This document shows, in pieces, positions 49,601-59,296 of a DNA stretch of 64,000 nt (position 1 is the stretch's first letter; every line of letters begins with the position of its first letter). The notes below the pieces were generated by a model. It worked only from the letters and a program-made list of their open reading frames with translations, searched no databases and was not told the DNA's origin. Made by a program: the position numbers and the translations under genes. This DNA is from Paenibacillus yonginensis (GTDB lineage Bacteria; Bacillota; Bacilli; Paenibacillales; Paenibacillaceae), in contig NZ_CP014167.1 in the NCBI RefSeq assembly GCF_001685395.1, forward strand, positions 4,534,001 through 4,598,000. The letters are read 5' to 3'.

Positions 49601-51436
49601 ATGAGGATCGGTTACATCTATAGGAATTACTTTAAAAATAACCTCTTTATGAGGATGCTCCTGATCTTTGTGGGAATCGCGGTTGTCACGATCATCACCT
49701 TGTCTTATCTGATGTTTAAGTCCTTATCCCAAGCGATCATTAACCGGGAGCTGGATAGCCAGAAGTCGGCTATGGAGAGCGTGAACCGGTACATGGCCTC
49801 GCGTTATGAGGCCGTTCAGAATATGGTCCGGGACATGTATCGCAATGAGACTTTGTATGCCAATATTAATTATCTTATGGAGCATAATTACTCGGAATAT
49901 GTCCAGCATCGGATGGACCAGTTTTATAACGAAATAAGCGATTCGACAGATGCGCTTCAATATCTTCAGAATTTAATGGACGAGAACAGCGATTTCACAA
50001 ATTTGATCCTGTACAGCTCGGAGAGTCAGGTTCTGACGTCCTTTAATATAAACAAGCAGTTCAAACAAGTGTCGGTTCAGCTAACCCATTCGTATATACC
50101 GGATGTAATGGCGATGGAGAGCAAAAATATTACGGCCCCGAACTATTGGATTCGAAAGGCTGTAAATCAGACCAATCCGGCTCTATATGCGGTCCGGGTG
50201 CCGATCAACAACCGTCAAACGCTAAAAAATGCGGGGCAGCTTGTTGTTTTTCTGGATTCCGAGAGCATCTCCTCTGCATTATCCGGATATCGGAATAGCC
50301 TGAAAGGCGAAATCGTCGTTCTTTCGACCGATGATGTCGTGCTGTACGATTCCAAAGGCAAGTATTACGGCCAGAAATACCCGTATGTCAACATGAAGGA
50401 CGCGCTTTATGATAATCCGGATAACATCCCGATGAACAAGGATCAAAGTTTATATATCAACAAGCTGATTGCGGCGGATGACGGGTACGTGGTCATTGGT
50501 TCCATGCCCAAATCTGTAGTTGCTGATGCTTATTCGGGGATCAGGAAGACGATTATTACGATCAGCGTTTTTTGTATCTTGTTCGCGATCTGTATTCCGA
50601 TCATTTTTGTAATGAGCTTTGCCAACCGGACCAATCAAATTATTAAATTTACCCGCAAGGTGAAAAATGGCGATTTGTCCGCCAGGATTGATGACCCCCG
50701 GGAGGATGAGCTCGGACAAATCTCCAGAAGCTTTAATGACATGTTGAATGAGCTTAACTTATACATTGAACGTGTATATAAAGCCGAGATCAAACAAAAA
50801 GAAACAGAACTGGTAGCCCTTCAGGCGCGGGTTAGTCCCCATTTTCTATACAACACGCTCGAGGTTATCCGCATGAGGGCGATTTCGCAGGGAGCCCGGG
50901 ACGTCGGTGATATGATCTACAGCTTGTCTGTGCTGTTCAAGAACCTTGTAAAGCAGAAAACTCCTTACACGCTCAAAGATGAGCTGGAGTCCTGCCGCTT
51001 GTATCTCGAATTGTTCCGGATTCGCTACAAGGACAAATTCAACTATTCCATTACTCCAGAGCCCTATCTGGACCATAAAATCGTAACAAAACTTTCCCTG
51101 CAGCCTATAATTGAGAATTACATCGTGCATGGCATCCGGACAGACCGTGATGACAACCGCTTGTCGATCCGGATCTGGACAGAAGGGGAAGTGCTGATTG
51201 CCGAAATTTCGGATAATGGAAAAGGCATAGAAGCGGGGCGCCTGGATGAAATTAAAGAGGTGCTGGAGAATGCTGAGGAGACGGGGGAAATGTTTGGCCT
51301 GCGCAGCGTGCACAGCCGGCTGAGATATCTCTATGGGCCTGAATATGGACTGAGCATTACCAGCCGGCCGGGTGAAGGGACAACCGTCCAGGTAAAATAT
51401 CCGAACCGTGAGGAGGTGGGGGCAGAACATGTATAA
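49601..51436 (+). CDS. YesM-type sensor histidine kinase
   Basis: Membrane sensor for the glycan locus, 611 residues. Helix 1 at about 17-39, extracellular sensing region of about 260 residues (dCache-like size), helix 2 at about 305-328, HAMP linker (ARIDDPREDELGQISRSFND). The phosphoacceptor domain reads QARVSPHFLYNTLEVIRM with His414; most relatives have NPHFLYN, here Ser replaces Asn. ATPase segment LQPIIENYIVHGI, DNGKGIEAGRL and GLRSVHSRLRYLYG. Its end overlaps the regulator gene by 8 bases. Kinases of this type usually sense an oligosaccharide or its binding protein and drive the adjacent ABC transporter genes. Confidence 0.93.
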   Translation: MRIGYIYRNYFKNNLFMRMLLIFVGIAVVTIITLSYLMFKSLSQAIINRELDSQKSAMESVNRYMASRYEAVQNMVRDMYRNETLYANINYLMEHNYSEYVQHRMDQFYNEISDSTDALQYLQNLMDENSDFTNLILYSSESQVLTSFNINKQFKQVSVQLTHSYIPDVMAMESKNITAPNYWIRKAVNQTNPALYAVRVPINNRQTLKNAGQLVVFLDSESISSALSGYRNSLKGEIVVLSTDDVVLYDSKGKYYGQKYPYVNMKDALYDNPDNIPMNKDQSLYINKLIAADDGYVVIGSMPKSVVADAYSGIRKTIITISVFCILFAICIPIIFVMSFANRTNQIIKFTRKVKNGDLSARIDDPREDELGQISRSFNDMLNELNLYIERVYKAEIKQKETELVALQARVSPHFLYNTLEVIRMRAISQGARDVGDMIYSLSVLFKNLVKQKTPYTLKDELESCRLYLELFRIRYKDKFNYSITPEPYLDHKIVTKLSLQPIIENYIVHGIRTDRDDNRLSIRIWTEGEVLIAEISDNGKGIEAGRLDEIKEVLENAEETGEMFGLRSVHSRLRYLYGPEYGLSITSRPGEGTTVQVKYPNREEVGAEHV

Positions 51437-52949
51437 AGTATTTATTGTCGATGATGAGCCGTTTATCATCGAAGGTTTATACGATATTCTGGATTGGCCT
51501 TCTTTCGGACTTGAGATCGTCGGACAGGCCGAGAATGGCCAGCGAGCACTAGAAGCGCTAAGCGCCAGACCGGTCGATGTACTGATTACAGATATCTCCA
51601 TGCCGGTTATGGATGGACTCAGCCTGATCCGTGAAGCAAGGAAGCTGCACCCTAATTTAAAAGTCATTATCCTCAGCGGCTTTAACGAATTTGATTACTT
51701 GAAGGAAGGCATGAAGCTGGGCATTGAAAATTACCTGCTGAAGCCGATCAACATAGACGAGCTTGAGTCTACGCTGCGAAATACCATCCAGAAGCTGGAC
51801 AGCACCAGCTCGGAAGAATTGTATGATGCCTTCGACGTTCAGATTATCAAAGACAACACGTTGTTTCGCTGGCTTACCGGACAAATGGCGGCGGCCGAAT
51901 TTGAAGAACGGGCCGATTTGTTGGGTCTGTTCCTGGACCGGCCGTTTATTGCCACAGCGGTATTAAGACCGGTGGAGAGCGGGATCGATGTGTTTGACTG
52001 GACCCGGAGAAGGCTGGCTGGTGAACAGGGGTTGACCTTGTTCCGGGATGTGGACGGTGATCTGGTGTTAATCGCCTCCATAGAAAGCTGGGCCGAAGGA
52101 AAACGCGATTTCACCCTTCTGCTTGAGGAGCTGTCTTTTGAACTCTCGGAGCTGAAACGTCCCGTGCAGATCAGCATCGGAAGCGTGGGCGAGTGGCCGG
52201 AGGAAGCGGCTCCGAGCTACAGGGAAGCGAAGCGGGCACTGGAATACTTTATGGTTTATCCGGACCGGCGGGTGATGGATATCACCGGTCTGGAAGCGGA
52301 GGATGAAAGGGAAAGCTCTGAGTTTACCCTGCAATGGCCAGAATACGTAAAGCTGATTTTAGCCAGAGATGCGGAAGGACTGGCCCAGCGAATCGCGTAT
52401 GATTTTGAGCAAATGCGGGTATTGGGAGGCATTGGGCCACAGGATTTGACCAACCGGGCGCTGGAACTGGTAGTCCGCTTCAAGATGGAGCTTGAAGAGA
52501 TTCGCCATACGGAAGAAGAAGCCATCTTCAAGAGAGGACTTGAGAAGGTTCGCAGCAGCACCGCTTTTGGCGGGCTTGTTCAGGCCCTGCAGGAAGTGGC
52601 GAGGGAGACGGTGTACGCCCTGCTCCAGGACACCAAAAACCCGGTGGTCAGCCAGGTGCTGGCGCATATCCACGATCATTATGCGGACGAGCTTTCCTTA
52701 AAGACGCTTGGAGCCCAATATCATATCCACCCCGTTTACCTGGGACAGCTGTTCCATAAGGAGACGGGCGAATCCTTTGCCGAATATATCAACAAATACC
52801 GGGTTGAACAAGCGAAATATCAGCTCAAGCACACCAATCTGAAGGTGCAGGAAATCGCCAGAAACGTAGGGTACTGGGAGACCGGATATTTCTATAAACA
52901 ATTCAAGAAATATGTCGGCATTTCGCCAACGGACTTCAAAGCGCTATAG
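51429..52949 (+). CDS. YesN-type response regulator, AraC DNA-binding domain
   Basis: Partner of the kinase, 506 residues. Receiver domain VFIVDDEPFIIEGLYDIL with phospho-acceptor Asp55 (VLITDISMPVMDG) and the conserved Lys in ENYLLKPIN. A middle region of about 280 residues is typical of YesN. The C-terminal AraC domain has two helix-turn-helices: LKTLGAQYHIHPVYLGQLFH and VQEIARNVGYWETGYFYKQF, ending KYVGISPTDFKAL. ATG at 51429 follows GAGGAGGTGGGGG; the longer frame from 51408 includes that site. Probably activates the transporter and glycosidase genes downstream. Confidence 0.94.
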   Translation: MYKVFIVDDEPFIIEGLYDILDWPSFGLEIVGQAENGQRALEALSARPVDVLITDISMPVMDGLSLIREARKLHPNLKVIILSGFNEFDYLKEGMKLGIENYLLKPINIDELESTLRNTIQKLDSTSSEELYDAFDVQIIKDNTLFRWLTGQMAAAEFEERADLLGLFLDRPFIATAVLRPVESGIDVFDWTRRRLAGEQGLTLFRDVDGDLVLIASIESWAEGKRDFTLLLEELSFELSELKRPVQISIGSVGEWPEEAAPSYREAKRALEYFMVYPDRRVMDITGLEAEDERESSEFTLQWPEYVKLILARDAEGLAQRIAYDFEQMRVLGGIGPQDLTNRALELVVRFKMELEEIRHTEEEAIFKRGLEKVRSSTAFGGLVQALQEVARETVYALLQDTKNPVVSQVLAHIHDHYADELSLKTLGAQYHIHPVYLGQLFHKETGESFAEYINKYRVEQAKYQLKHTNLKVQEIARNVGYWETGYFYKQFKKYVGISPTDFKAL

Positions 52950-52965
52950 GAATCGGACTAAAATC

Positions 52966-53031
52966 TCAATTCGAAAGGCACTGCTCTCCCACGAGAGCGG
53001 TTTCTCTTTCGGGTTGAGGTTTTTCTTTTTG
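52966..53031 (+). terminator. Extended terminator of the two-component operon
   Basis: Nested stems CTCAA/TTGAG, CGAAAG/CTTTCG and GCTCTC/GAGAGC followed by GTTTTTCTTTTT. It isolates the regulators from the transport genes. Confidence 0.8.
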
Positions 53032-53148
53032 ATGTCAGACATGAAATTGACAGTTCAAGTAAGCGTTTTAAGAAAACGGTGACAAAATTCTACAAAAAAC
53101 ACGTTTTCCTTTAATTTGTACCCTAATTTATTAAGTTTATCTTCTTTT

Positions 53149-53162
53149 TGAGAATGCTTTCA
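53149..53162 (+). promoter_or_regulatory. Imperfect cre-like site before transporter genes
   Basis: TGAGAATGCTTTCA matches the catabolite-responsive element consensus TGWAANCGNTNWCA at 12 of 14 positions. Other palindromic pieces, CGTTTTAAGAAAACG near 53066 and AAAACACGTTTT near 53097, lie upstream and could be regulator sites. No clear -35/-10 pair was found in 53032-53300. Confidence 0.4.
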
Positions 53163-53183
53163 TCCGGTAAGGTTAAAGTAGTT

Positions 53184-53249
53184 CATTTGGTTATCCAAAT
53201 GCGTACAAAGGACTATGCCGGAGCAAAACAAAGATAACCCTATCCGGCA
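53184..53249 (+). promoter_or_regulatory. Structured 5' leader of the binding-protein gene
   Basis: Two hairpins: CATTTGG-TTAT-CCAAATG (53184-53201) and TGCCGGA...TCCGGCA (53216-53249, 20-base loop). They lie 65-130 bases before the start codon and could stabilise the mRNA of a highly expressed gene. No known riboswitch recognised. Confidence 0.45.
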
Positions 53250-53314
53250 AAACCGCTTTGGAAGAGTGAGAGAACCTGCAGTACACCAAGCAATTAAAAA
53301 GGGGAGGATTCACA

Positions 53315-54814
53315 ATGGGGAAGAGTAAGAAGAGACTTTCCATCGCGCTTGCCATGCTGACAGCGCTGACATTCGTACTGAGTGCCTGCGGCGGCAATAA
53401 CAACAGCAGCGCAAACAGCGGTAATTCCGCATCTGGCTCGGGCGGCAGCTCCGAAAAACCGGTTAACCTGATCTGGTACACGATCGGCACACCGCAAAAA
53501 GACGTAGATAAAGTTATGGCTGAAGTCAGCAAGTACACACAAGAGAAAATTGGCGCAACCATCACCATGAAAATGATTGACTGGGGCGACTATACGCAAA
53601 AAATGCAGGTTAACGTAGCTTCCGGTGAACCTATGGACATCATGTTCACGTCGGCCGGCGGATTTGATTATGTACAGAACGCAAGAAAAGGCGCGTTTAT
53701 GCAGCTTGACGATCTGCTTAACCAATATGGACAAGATCTAAAGAACACGATTGACCCAGCGTTCCTTGAAGGCTCCAAAGTTGACGGACACAACTACGGT
53801 ATTCCGGCTAACAAAGAGCTTCCGCAGCTCGAAGTATGGCGCTTCAACAAAAACCTGGTTGACAAGTACAACCTGGACATTACCAATGTTCGTTCCCTGG
53901 AGAGCATCGAACCTCTTCTGAAGACGATCAAAGAGAAAGAACCTAACGTAACGCCGTTTGCCATGGATAAAAACTATGTGCCTTACGTGCCTTACGATTA
54001 CATCATCCAAAACCTGCCTATGGCAGTGAAATTGGATACTACGGACTACAAAGTCGTAGATATCCTTGAAACGCCTGAGATGAAAGCTGCATTGACTACT
54101 ATGCACAAATATTATCAAGCGGGTTATGTGGCTCCAGAAGCTGCTACAACAGGTTCCACAAGCGACTTGATGACATCCGGCAACTGGTTTATGGACCGTG
54201 CGCAATCCCAGCCTCTGGCTGATAATGTTTGGTCCGCAAGCTACGGATACCCTGTAGTATCCACGCCTGCAAGTGACGCGATCATCACGAACACGTCTGT
54301 ACAAGGTTCGATCATGGCAATCTCCGCTAACTCCGAACATCCGGACAAAGCGATGCAATTCCTGAACCTGCTGAATACCGATCCGGTTCTGCGCAACATG
54401 GTTGACTCCGGTATCGAAGGTACGCACTACAAGAAAACCGATGACAAACACATCGAGAACCTGCCAGAGTCCAAGAACTACGACATGCCTTCTTACTCTC
54501 TTGGCAACAACATGCTGCTTTACTTGAACCCTAACGATCCAGACGACAAATGGGAACAATTCAAGAAGTTTAATGCTGAAGGTAAAGATTCTCCAATCCT
54601 GAGCTTTAACTTCGACAGCACCAAAGTGGCTACAGAAATGGCTGCCGTACAAAACGTAAAAGAACAGTTCTGGGCTTCCCTGATGACAGGTACAGTTGAT
54701 CCTGAAGAATACCTGCCAAAAGCGATCCAGAAGTTTAAAGAAGCCGGCCTTGATAAAATCATGGCTGAAGCTCAAACACAGCTTGACGCATGGAAAGCTG
54801 CAAACGGCAAATAA
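53315..54814 (+). CDS. Glycan ABC transporter binding lipoprotein
   Basis: Surface lipoprotein of the LplA/LipO group that binds oligosaccharide for the two permeases downstream. 499 residues. Lipobox FVLSACGG with Cys25, then an Asn/Ser/Gly tether. The extracellular solute-binding fold follows with NVASGEPMDIMFTSAGGFDY, GIPANKELPQLEVWRFNKNL and SLEHPDKAMQFLNLL-type segments; the C-terminal region has a DUF3502-like character. GGGGAGG precedes the ATG. Codons are strongly biased to the preferred set, suggesting high expression. No ATPase gene lies in the cluster; such systems usually share a MsmK/MsmX-type ATPase encoded elsewhere. Substrate inferred from neighbours: a mannose-containing glycan. 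Confidence 0.92.
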   Translation: MGKSKKRLSIALAMLTALTFVLSACGGNNNSSANSGNSASGSGGSSEKPVNLIWYTIGTPQKDVDKVMAEVSKYTQEKIGATITMKMIDWGDYTQKMQVNVASGEPMDIMFTSAGGFDYVQNARKGAFMQLDDLLNQYGQDLKNTIDPAFLEGSKVDGHNYGIPANKELPQLEVWRFNKNLVDKYNLDITNVRSLESIEPLLKTIKEKEPNVTPFAMDKNYVPYVPYDYIIQNLPMAVKLDTTDYKVVDILETPEMKAALTTMHKYYQAGYVAPEAATTGSTSDLMTSGNWFMDRAQSQPLADNVWSASYGYPVVSTPASDAIITNTSVQGSIMAISANSEHPDKAMQFLNLLNTDPVLRNMVDSGIEGTHYKKTDDKHIENLPESKNYDMPSYSLGNNMLLYLNPNDPDDKWEQFKKFNAEGKDSPILSFNFDSTKVATEMAAVQNVKEQFWASLMTGTVDPEEYLPKAIQKFKEAGLDKIMAEAQTQLDAWKAANGK

Positions 54815-54927
54815 GAAAGTTCAGTTTAACCTTAGTGTGACCCTCTATAGCAAGCAGTTGAAGCAGTTCAGTAGCAAGGACAGCATTATAGAAGCACTAA
54901 GCACAAAGGTAACAGAAATCTAGTCGG

Positions 54928-54965
54928 AAAGGATCGGGCGGGTGGTCAAAACGCCCGATCCTTTT
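54928..54965 (+). terminator. Intercistronic hairpin/attenuator
   Basis: AAAGGATCGGGCG and CGCCCGATCCTTTT form a 13-bp stem with an 11-base loop and a short T run, between the binding protein and the permeases. It likely lets only part of the transcripts continue, or protects the upstream mRNA from decay, making the binding protein more abundant than the permeases. Confidence 0.8.
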
Positions 54966-54999
54966 CATTATCTGAATAATCATCCGGGAGGGAACGATA

Positions 55000-55929
55000 G
55001 TGGCTACATTTTTTAAAAACATCCTTAAAAACAAAGTCATGCTGTTTATGGTGCTGCCTGGAGCCCTCTGGTTCTTTTTCTTCTCTTACCTTCCGCTTGT
55101 GGGAACGGTGGTTGCATTTAAACAGTACCGCTTTAACCGTGAAGGCTTCTGGGCCAGTATCGTTAAAAGCGAATGGGTAGGCTGGCAGAACTTTAAGTTC
55201 CTGTTCAGCGGCACCGATGCCTGGGTCATCACCCGTAATACTTTGTTCTACAATATTGCGTTTATCTTTATCGGGCTTGTCTTGTCTGTGGCGATGGCGA
55301 TCCTTTTGTCGCAATTGGTTGGGAAAACGTTGGCCAAAGTGTATCAGACCGGCATGTTCCTGCCATACTTCCTGTCTTGGGTAATCGTCGGCTATTTTGC
55401 GTTCAGCTTCCTGAGCATGGACCGCGGGATGCTGAATCAGATTCTGGGCTGGTTTGGAATGGAGCGGGTTCAATGGTATTCCGATCCAAAATATTGGCCG
55501 TATATCCTGATCTTCGTCAGCCTTTGGAAATCCATCGGCTACAACAGTGTGGTTTATCTGGCTTCCATCTTGGGCATCGACAAATCGCTGTACGAAGCAG
55601 CCATGATTGACGGCGCAAGCAAATGGCAGCAGATCCGCAACATTACGATTCCTATGCTTTCCCCGATCATCATCATCATGACGCTGCTGGCTGTCGGACG
55701 TATTTTCTACGCAGACTTCGGTTTGTTCTATCAGGTTCCACGCGACTCGGGTACGCTGTACTCCGTAACGAACGTTATCGACACTTATGTCTATCGCGGT
55801 CTCAAAACCACCGGCGAAATCGGTATGAGTACTGCTGCAGGTTTATATCAATCCGTTGTAGGTTTTGTGCTGGTTATCGTTTCGAACTTCGTGGTGCGCA
55901 AAATCGATAAAGACAGCGCCTTGTTCTAA
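55000..55929 (+). CDS. Sugar ABC transporter permease, LplB type
   Basis: First inner-membrane subunit, 309 residues with six helices. GTG start with GGGAGGG before it. N-terminal LFMVLPGALWFFFFSYLPLV; the EAA loop that contacts the ATPase reads YEAAMIDGASKWQQIRNITI with PMLSPIIIIM following. Belongs to the LplB/YteP branch, which pairs with an LplC-type subunit, encoded 27 bases downstream. Confidence 0.94.
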   Translation: MATFFKNILKNKVMLFMVLPGALWFFFFSYLPLVGTVVAFKQYRFNREGFWASIVKSEWVGWQNFKFLFSGTDAWVITRNTLFYNIAFIFIGLVLSVAMAILLSQLVGKTLAKVYQTGMFLPYFLSWVIVGYFAFSFLSMDRGMLNQILGWFGMERVQWYSDPKYWPYILIFVSLWKSIGYNSVVYLASILGIDKSLYEAAMIDGASKWQQIRNITIPMLSPIIIIMTLLAVGRIFYADFGLFYQVPRDSGTLYSVTNVIDTYVYRGLKTTGEIGMSTAAGLYQSVVGFVLVIVSNFVVRKIDKDSALF

Positions 55930-55956
55930 TTTAAAGCTGAAAGGAGCTCGAGCATC

Positions 55957-56910
55957 ATGGCAGAAGTGGCTACAAGCAACACACAGAGTGTTTCTGACGT
56001 TCCGCGCAGAAAAGCAAAAGATTTTCACAACATTAGTACCGGCTGGAACGTAGTTTTGAATATTATCGCAGGGCTGTTTGCCTTTATCTGCGTTTTTCCT
56101 TTCTTGTTCGTCTTGATCATTTCCTTTACGGATGAAAAGACGCTGGCTACCGACGGCTACCGCCTGTTCCCGGCCAAATGGAGCTTTGATGCCTACCGGT
56201 TCGTCTTCCAGACCGGAGACGCGCTGCTTCGTTCCTACGGGGTGACGATTCTGGTTACCGTACTGGGCACCATCATCAGTTTGGTGCTGATCTCGCTTTA
56301 CGCGTATGCTATTTCTCGGACCAGCTTCCGCTACCGGAGATTTTTCTCCATCTTCGCTATCGTTACCATGCTCTTTAACGGCGGGATGATTCCGACTTAC
56401 ATGGTCGTATCCCAGCTGCTGCATATGAAAGATACACTTTGGGCGCTGGTGCTTCCACTGGCGATGAACGCCTTCTACATCATGATTCTCAGAACGTTTT
56501 ACAGCACAAGCGTACCGGAAGCGATTATCGAATCCGGACGGATCGACGGTGCGGGCGACTTCTACATCTTCCTGCGCATCGTGCTTCCTCTGTCCCTGCC
56601 GGGTCTGGCAACCATTGGATTGTTCAGTACCCTTGGCTACTGGAACGACTGGTTTAACGCCCTGCTGTACATCGATAATCCAAACCTGGTTCCTCTCCAG
56701 TCCATGCTGATGCGGATCGAAAACAGTATCCAGTTCCTGCAGCAGAACTCGCAGAACAGCTCGCTGAGCATGCAGGCTTTGTCCTCCATCCCGCAGGATA
56801 CGTCCCGTATGGCGATGGTTGTGCTCGCAACGCTGCCTATTATTTTTGCATACCCGTTCTTCCAGCGTTATTTCGTGCAAGGTTTGACTGTAGGCGCGGT
56901 TAAGGAATAA
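55957..56910 (+). CDS. Sugar ABC transporter permease, LplC/YtcP type
   Basis: Second permease, 317 residues. AAAGGAG lies before the ATG. It has a slightly long hydrophilic N-terminus (about 30 residues) and then NIIAGLFAFICVFPFLFVLI; the EAA loop reads PEAIIESGRIDGAGDFYIFL followed by RIVLPLSLPGLATIGLF; it ends with FPFFQRYFVQGLTVGAVKE, the family C-terminus. Works with the LplB-type subunit and binding protein for import of an oligosaccharide. Confidence 0.94.
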   Translation: MAEVATSNTQSVSDVPRRKAKDFHNISTGWNVVLNIIAGLFAFICVFPFLFVLIISFTDEKTLATDGYRLFPAKWSFDAYRFVFQTGDALLRSYGVTILVTVLGTIISLVLISLYAYAISRTSFRYRRFFSIFAIVTMLFNGGMIPTYMVVSQLLHMKDTLWALVLPLAMNAFYIMILRTFYSTSVPEAIIESGRIDGAGDFYIFLRIVLPLSLPGLATIGLFSTLGYWNDWFNALLYIDNPNLVPLQSMLMRIENSIQFLQQNSQNSSLSMQALSSIPQDTSRMAMVVLATLPIIFAYPFFQRYFVQGLTVGAVKE

Positions 56911-56992
56911 GGATAATTTCTATGTTCGCTGATACGACAAACGTCAACTCATAACTTCACCATAGAGAGAAATTGGAGGGGGGAGGCTACGC

Positions 56993-59296
56993 ATGCTGAA
57001 ATATAAAGACGCTGCTTTGCCCGCTGCAGAGCGGGCGGAGCATCTGCTAAGCCTGATGAACGTGGAAGAAAAGGTTGGCCAGCTTGTCCAGCCTTTTGGC
57101 TGGCAGACCTATGAGAACAACGGCGGCACGATTACACTCACCGAAGATTTTAAAGAGCAGGTCCGAAATGGCGGAGTCGGCTCCCTGTACGGGGTACTGC
57201 GCGCCGACCCATGGACCGGCGTTACGCTGGAGAGCGGCTTGTCGGCCAAAGAGGGAGCCGAAGCCGTCAATCAGATTCAGCGTTATGCTGTTGAGAACTC
57301 CCGGCTCGGGATTCCGATCCTGATCGGGGAGGAATGCTCGCACGGGCATATGGCCATCGACGGGACCGTGTTCCCGGTTCCGCTGCTGCTCGGCAGCACC
57401 TGGAACGTGGATTTGTACCGCGAAATGTGCCGGGCGGTGGCGGCGGAGACCCGCGCCCAAGGCGGCGCGGTCACTTATTCGCCGGTGCTCGACGTCGTCC
57501 GTGACCCCCGCTGGGGCCGGACGGAGGAATGTTTCGCCGAAGATCCTTACCTGATCGGCGAATTTGCGGCAGCCTCCGTGCAGGGGCTGCAGGGCGAAAG
57601 CCTTGCCAGCGACAGCAGCGTGGCTGCGACGCTGAAGCATTTCGTCGGCTACGGCAGCTCGGAGGGCGGACGCAATGCCGGTCCGGTTCACATGGGCTGG
57701 CGCGAGCTGCTTGAGGTGGACTTATACCCGTTCAAGAAGGCGGTGGAGGCCGGAGCTGCATCCATCATGCCGGCTTACAACGAAATCGACGGGGTGCCGT
57801 GCACAGTTAATACAGAGCTGCTTGACGGCGTGCTTCGCAAGCAGTGGGGGTTTGACGGCATGGTTATCACCGACTGCGGCGCCATCGACATGCTGGCTGC
57901 GGGCCATGACGTGGCTGAGGACGGCTTGGACGCATCCGTTCAGGCGATTGAAGCGGGCATCGACATGGAAATGTCCGGCGCCATGTTCGGCAGCTATCTG
58001 CTTCAGGCGGCCCGCGAAGGCAAGCTGGCGGAAGAAGTGCTGGACCGCGCCGTGCTTCGTGTGCTTACTCTTAAATTCAAATTAGGTTTGTTCGAGAAAC
58101 CTTACGCCGATCCGCAGCGGGCCGAGCGGGTGATCGGCAGTGCAGAGCATAAAGCTTTGGCACAGCGGCTGGCGGAGGAAGGCATTATTCTTTTGAAAAA
58201 TGAAAATCAAACTTTGCCGCTTGCCCCCGGCAGCGGCAAAATTGCTGTGATCGGACCCAACGCCGATCAAGGTTATAACCAGCTCGGCGATTACACCTCG
58301 CCGCAGCCTTCCGAAAAAGTTGCTACCGTTTTAAAAGGAATTCAGGCCAGATTGCAGAATGAAAATAGACACGTGTTATATGCGCCGGGATGCCGGATTA
58401 AAGGCGATTCCAGAGAAGGCTTTGAGACCGCTTTGGCCTGTGCCGAAGAAGCAGAAACGGTCATTCTGGTCATGGGCGGCTCAAGCGCCCGCGACTTTGG
58501 TGAAGGCACCATCGACCTGAAGACCGGGGCGTCCAAAGTGACGGACGACTCCTGGAACGATATGGAGTGCGGCGAAGGCATCGACCGCATGACTCTTGGC
58601 CTGGCAGGTGTCCAGCTGGAGCTCATGCAGGAGATCCGCAAGCTCGGCAAACGGCTGATCGTCGTCTACATCAACGGCCGACCGATTGCCGAGCCTTGGG
58701 TAGACGAGCATGCCGACGCCATACTGGAGGCCTGGTATCCTGGACAGGAGGGCGGACACGCGATTGCCCGCATTTTGTTCGGCGATGTCAACCCGTCCGG
58801 TCGTCTGACGATCTCCATTCCGAAGCATGTGGGCCAGCTGCCGGTTTATTACAACGGTAAACGTTCCCGCGGCAAACGGTACCTGGAGGAGGACTCCAAA
58901 CCGCGTTACCCGTTCGGATACGGACTGAGCTACACTACCTTTGCTTATGACAACCTGCGAATCAGCCGGACCTCCATGACGGTGGAAGAATCCGCGCTTG
59001 TCACCGTGGATGTGACCAATACGGGAGGCATGGCCGGTTCGGAAGTCGTGCAGCTGTACATCTCCGATGCCGTCAGCGCCGTCAGCCGTCCTTTCATGGA
59101 ACTGAAAGGTTTTGCCAAAGTGGCTCTGGAGCCCGGCGAAACCAAGACGGTGAGCTTTGAGATCGGGGTAGAGCAGCTGCAGTATATCGGCCGCAATCTG
59201 AAGCCGGAGGTTGAACCTGGACAATTCCGCATCCATGTCGGAAGACACGTAAATGACACGGTTAGCTGCGAGTTAACCGTTCGGGAGGCTGAATAA
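56993..59296 (+). CDS. Glycoside hydrolase family 3
   Basis: Probably cytoplasmic beta-glycosidase (no signal peptide), 767 residues. GGAGGGGGGAGG precedes the ATG. GH3 barrel: PVLDVVRDPRWGRTEECFAE, KHFVGYGSSEGGRNAGPVHM, and nucleophile Asp294 in GMVITDCGAIDML. Then the second GH3 domain (KIAVIGPNADQGYNQLGDYT, VILVMGGSSARDFGEGT) and a C-terminal fibronectin-III-like domain (VTVDVTNTGGMAGSEVVQLY). The domain plan fits beta-glucosidase/beta-xylosidase-type GH3 rather than the NagZ type, though the exact sugar is uncertain. The stop shares one base with the start of the GH38 gene. Confidence 0.92.
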   Translation: MLKYKDAALPAAERAEHLLSLMNVEEKVGQLVQPFGWQTYENNGGTITLTEDFKEQVRNGGVGSLYGVLRADPWTGVTLESGLSAKEGAEAVNQIQRYAVENSRLGIPILIGEECSHGHMAIDGTVFPVPLLLGSTWNVDLYREMCRAVAAETRAQGGAVTYSPVLDVVRDPRWGRTEECFAEDPYLIGEFAAASVQGLQGESLASDSSVAATLKHFVGYGSSEGGRNAGPVHMGWRELLEVDLYPFKKAVEAGAASIMPAYNEIDGVPCTVNTELLDGVLRKQWGFDGMVITDCGAIDMLAAGHDVAEDGLDASVQAIEAGIDMEMSGAMFGSYLLQAAREGKLAEEVLDRAVLRVLTLKFKLGLFEKPYADPQRAERVIGSAEHKALAQRLAEEGIILLKNENQTLPLAPGSGKIAVIGPNADQGYNQLGDYTSPQPSEKVATVLKGIQARLQNENRHVLYAPGCRIKGDSREGFETALACAEEAETVILVMGGSSARDFGEGTIDLKTGASKVTDDSWNDMECGEGIDRMTLGLAGVQLELMQEIRKLGKRLIVVYINGRPIAEPWVDEHADAILEAWYPGQEGGHAIARILFGDVNPSGRLTISIPKHVGQLPVYYNGKRSRGKRYLEEDSKPRYPFGYGLSYTTFAYDNLRISRTSMTVEESALVTVDVTNTGGMAGSEVVQLYISDAVSAVSRPFMELKGFAKVALEPGETKTVSFEIGVEQLQYIGRNLKPEVEPGQFRIHVGRHVNDTVSCELTVREAE

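Noticed and set aside
53738..54775. 345-codon antisense frame opposite the binding lipoprotein gene
   Set aside because: Caused by the strong codon bias of that gene; no start signal and no recognisable domain.
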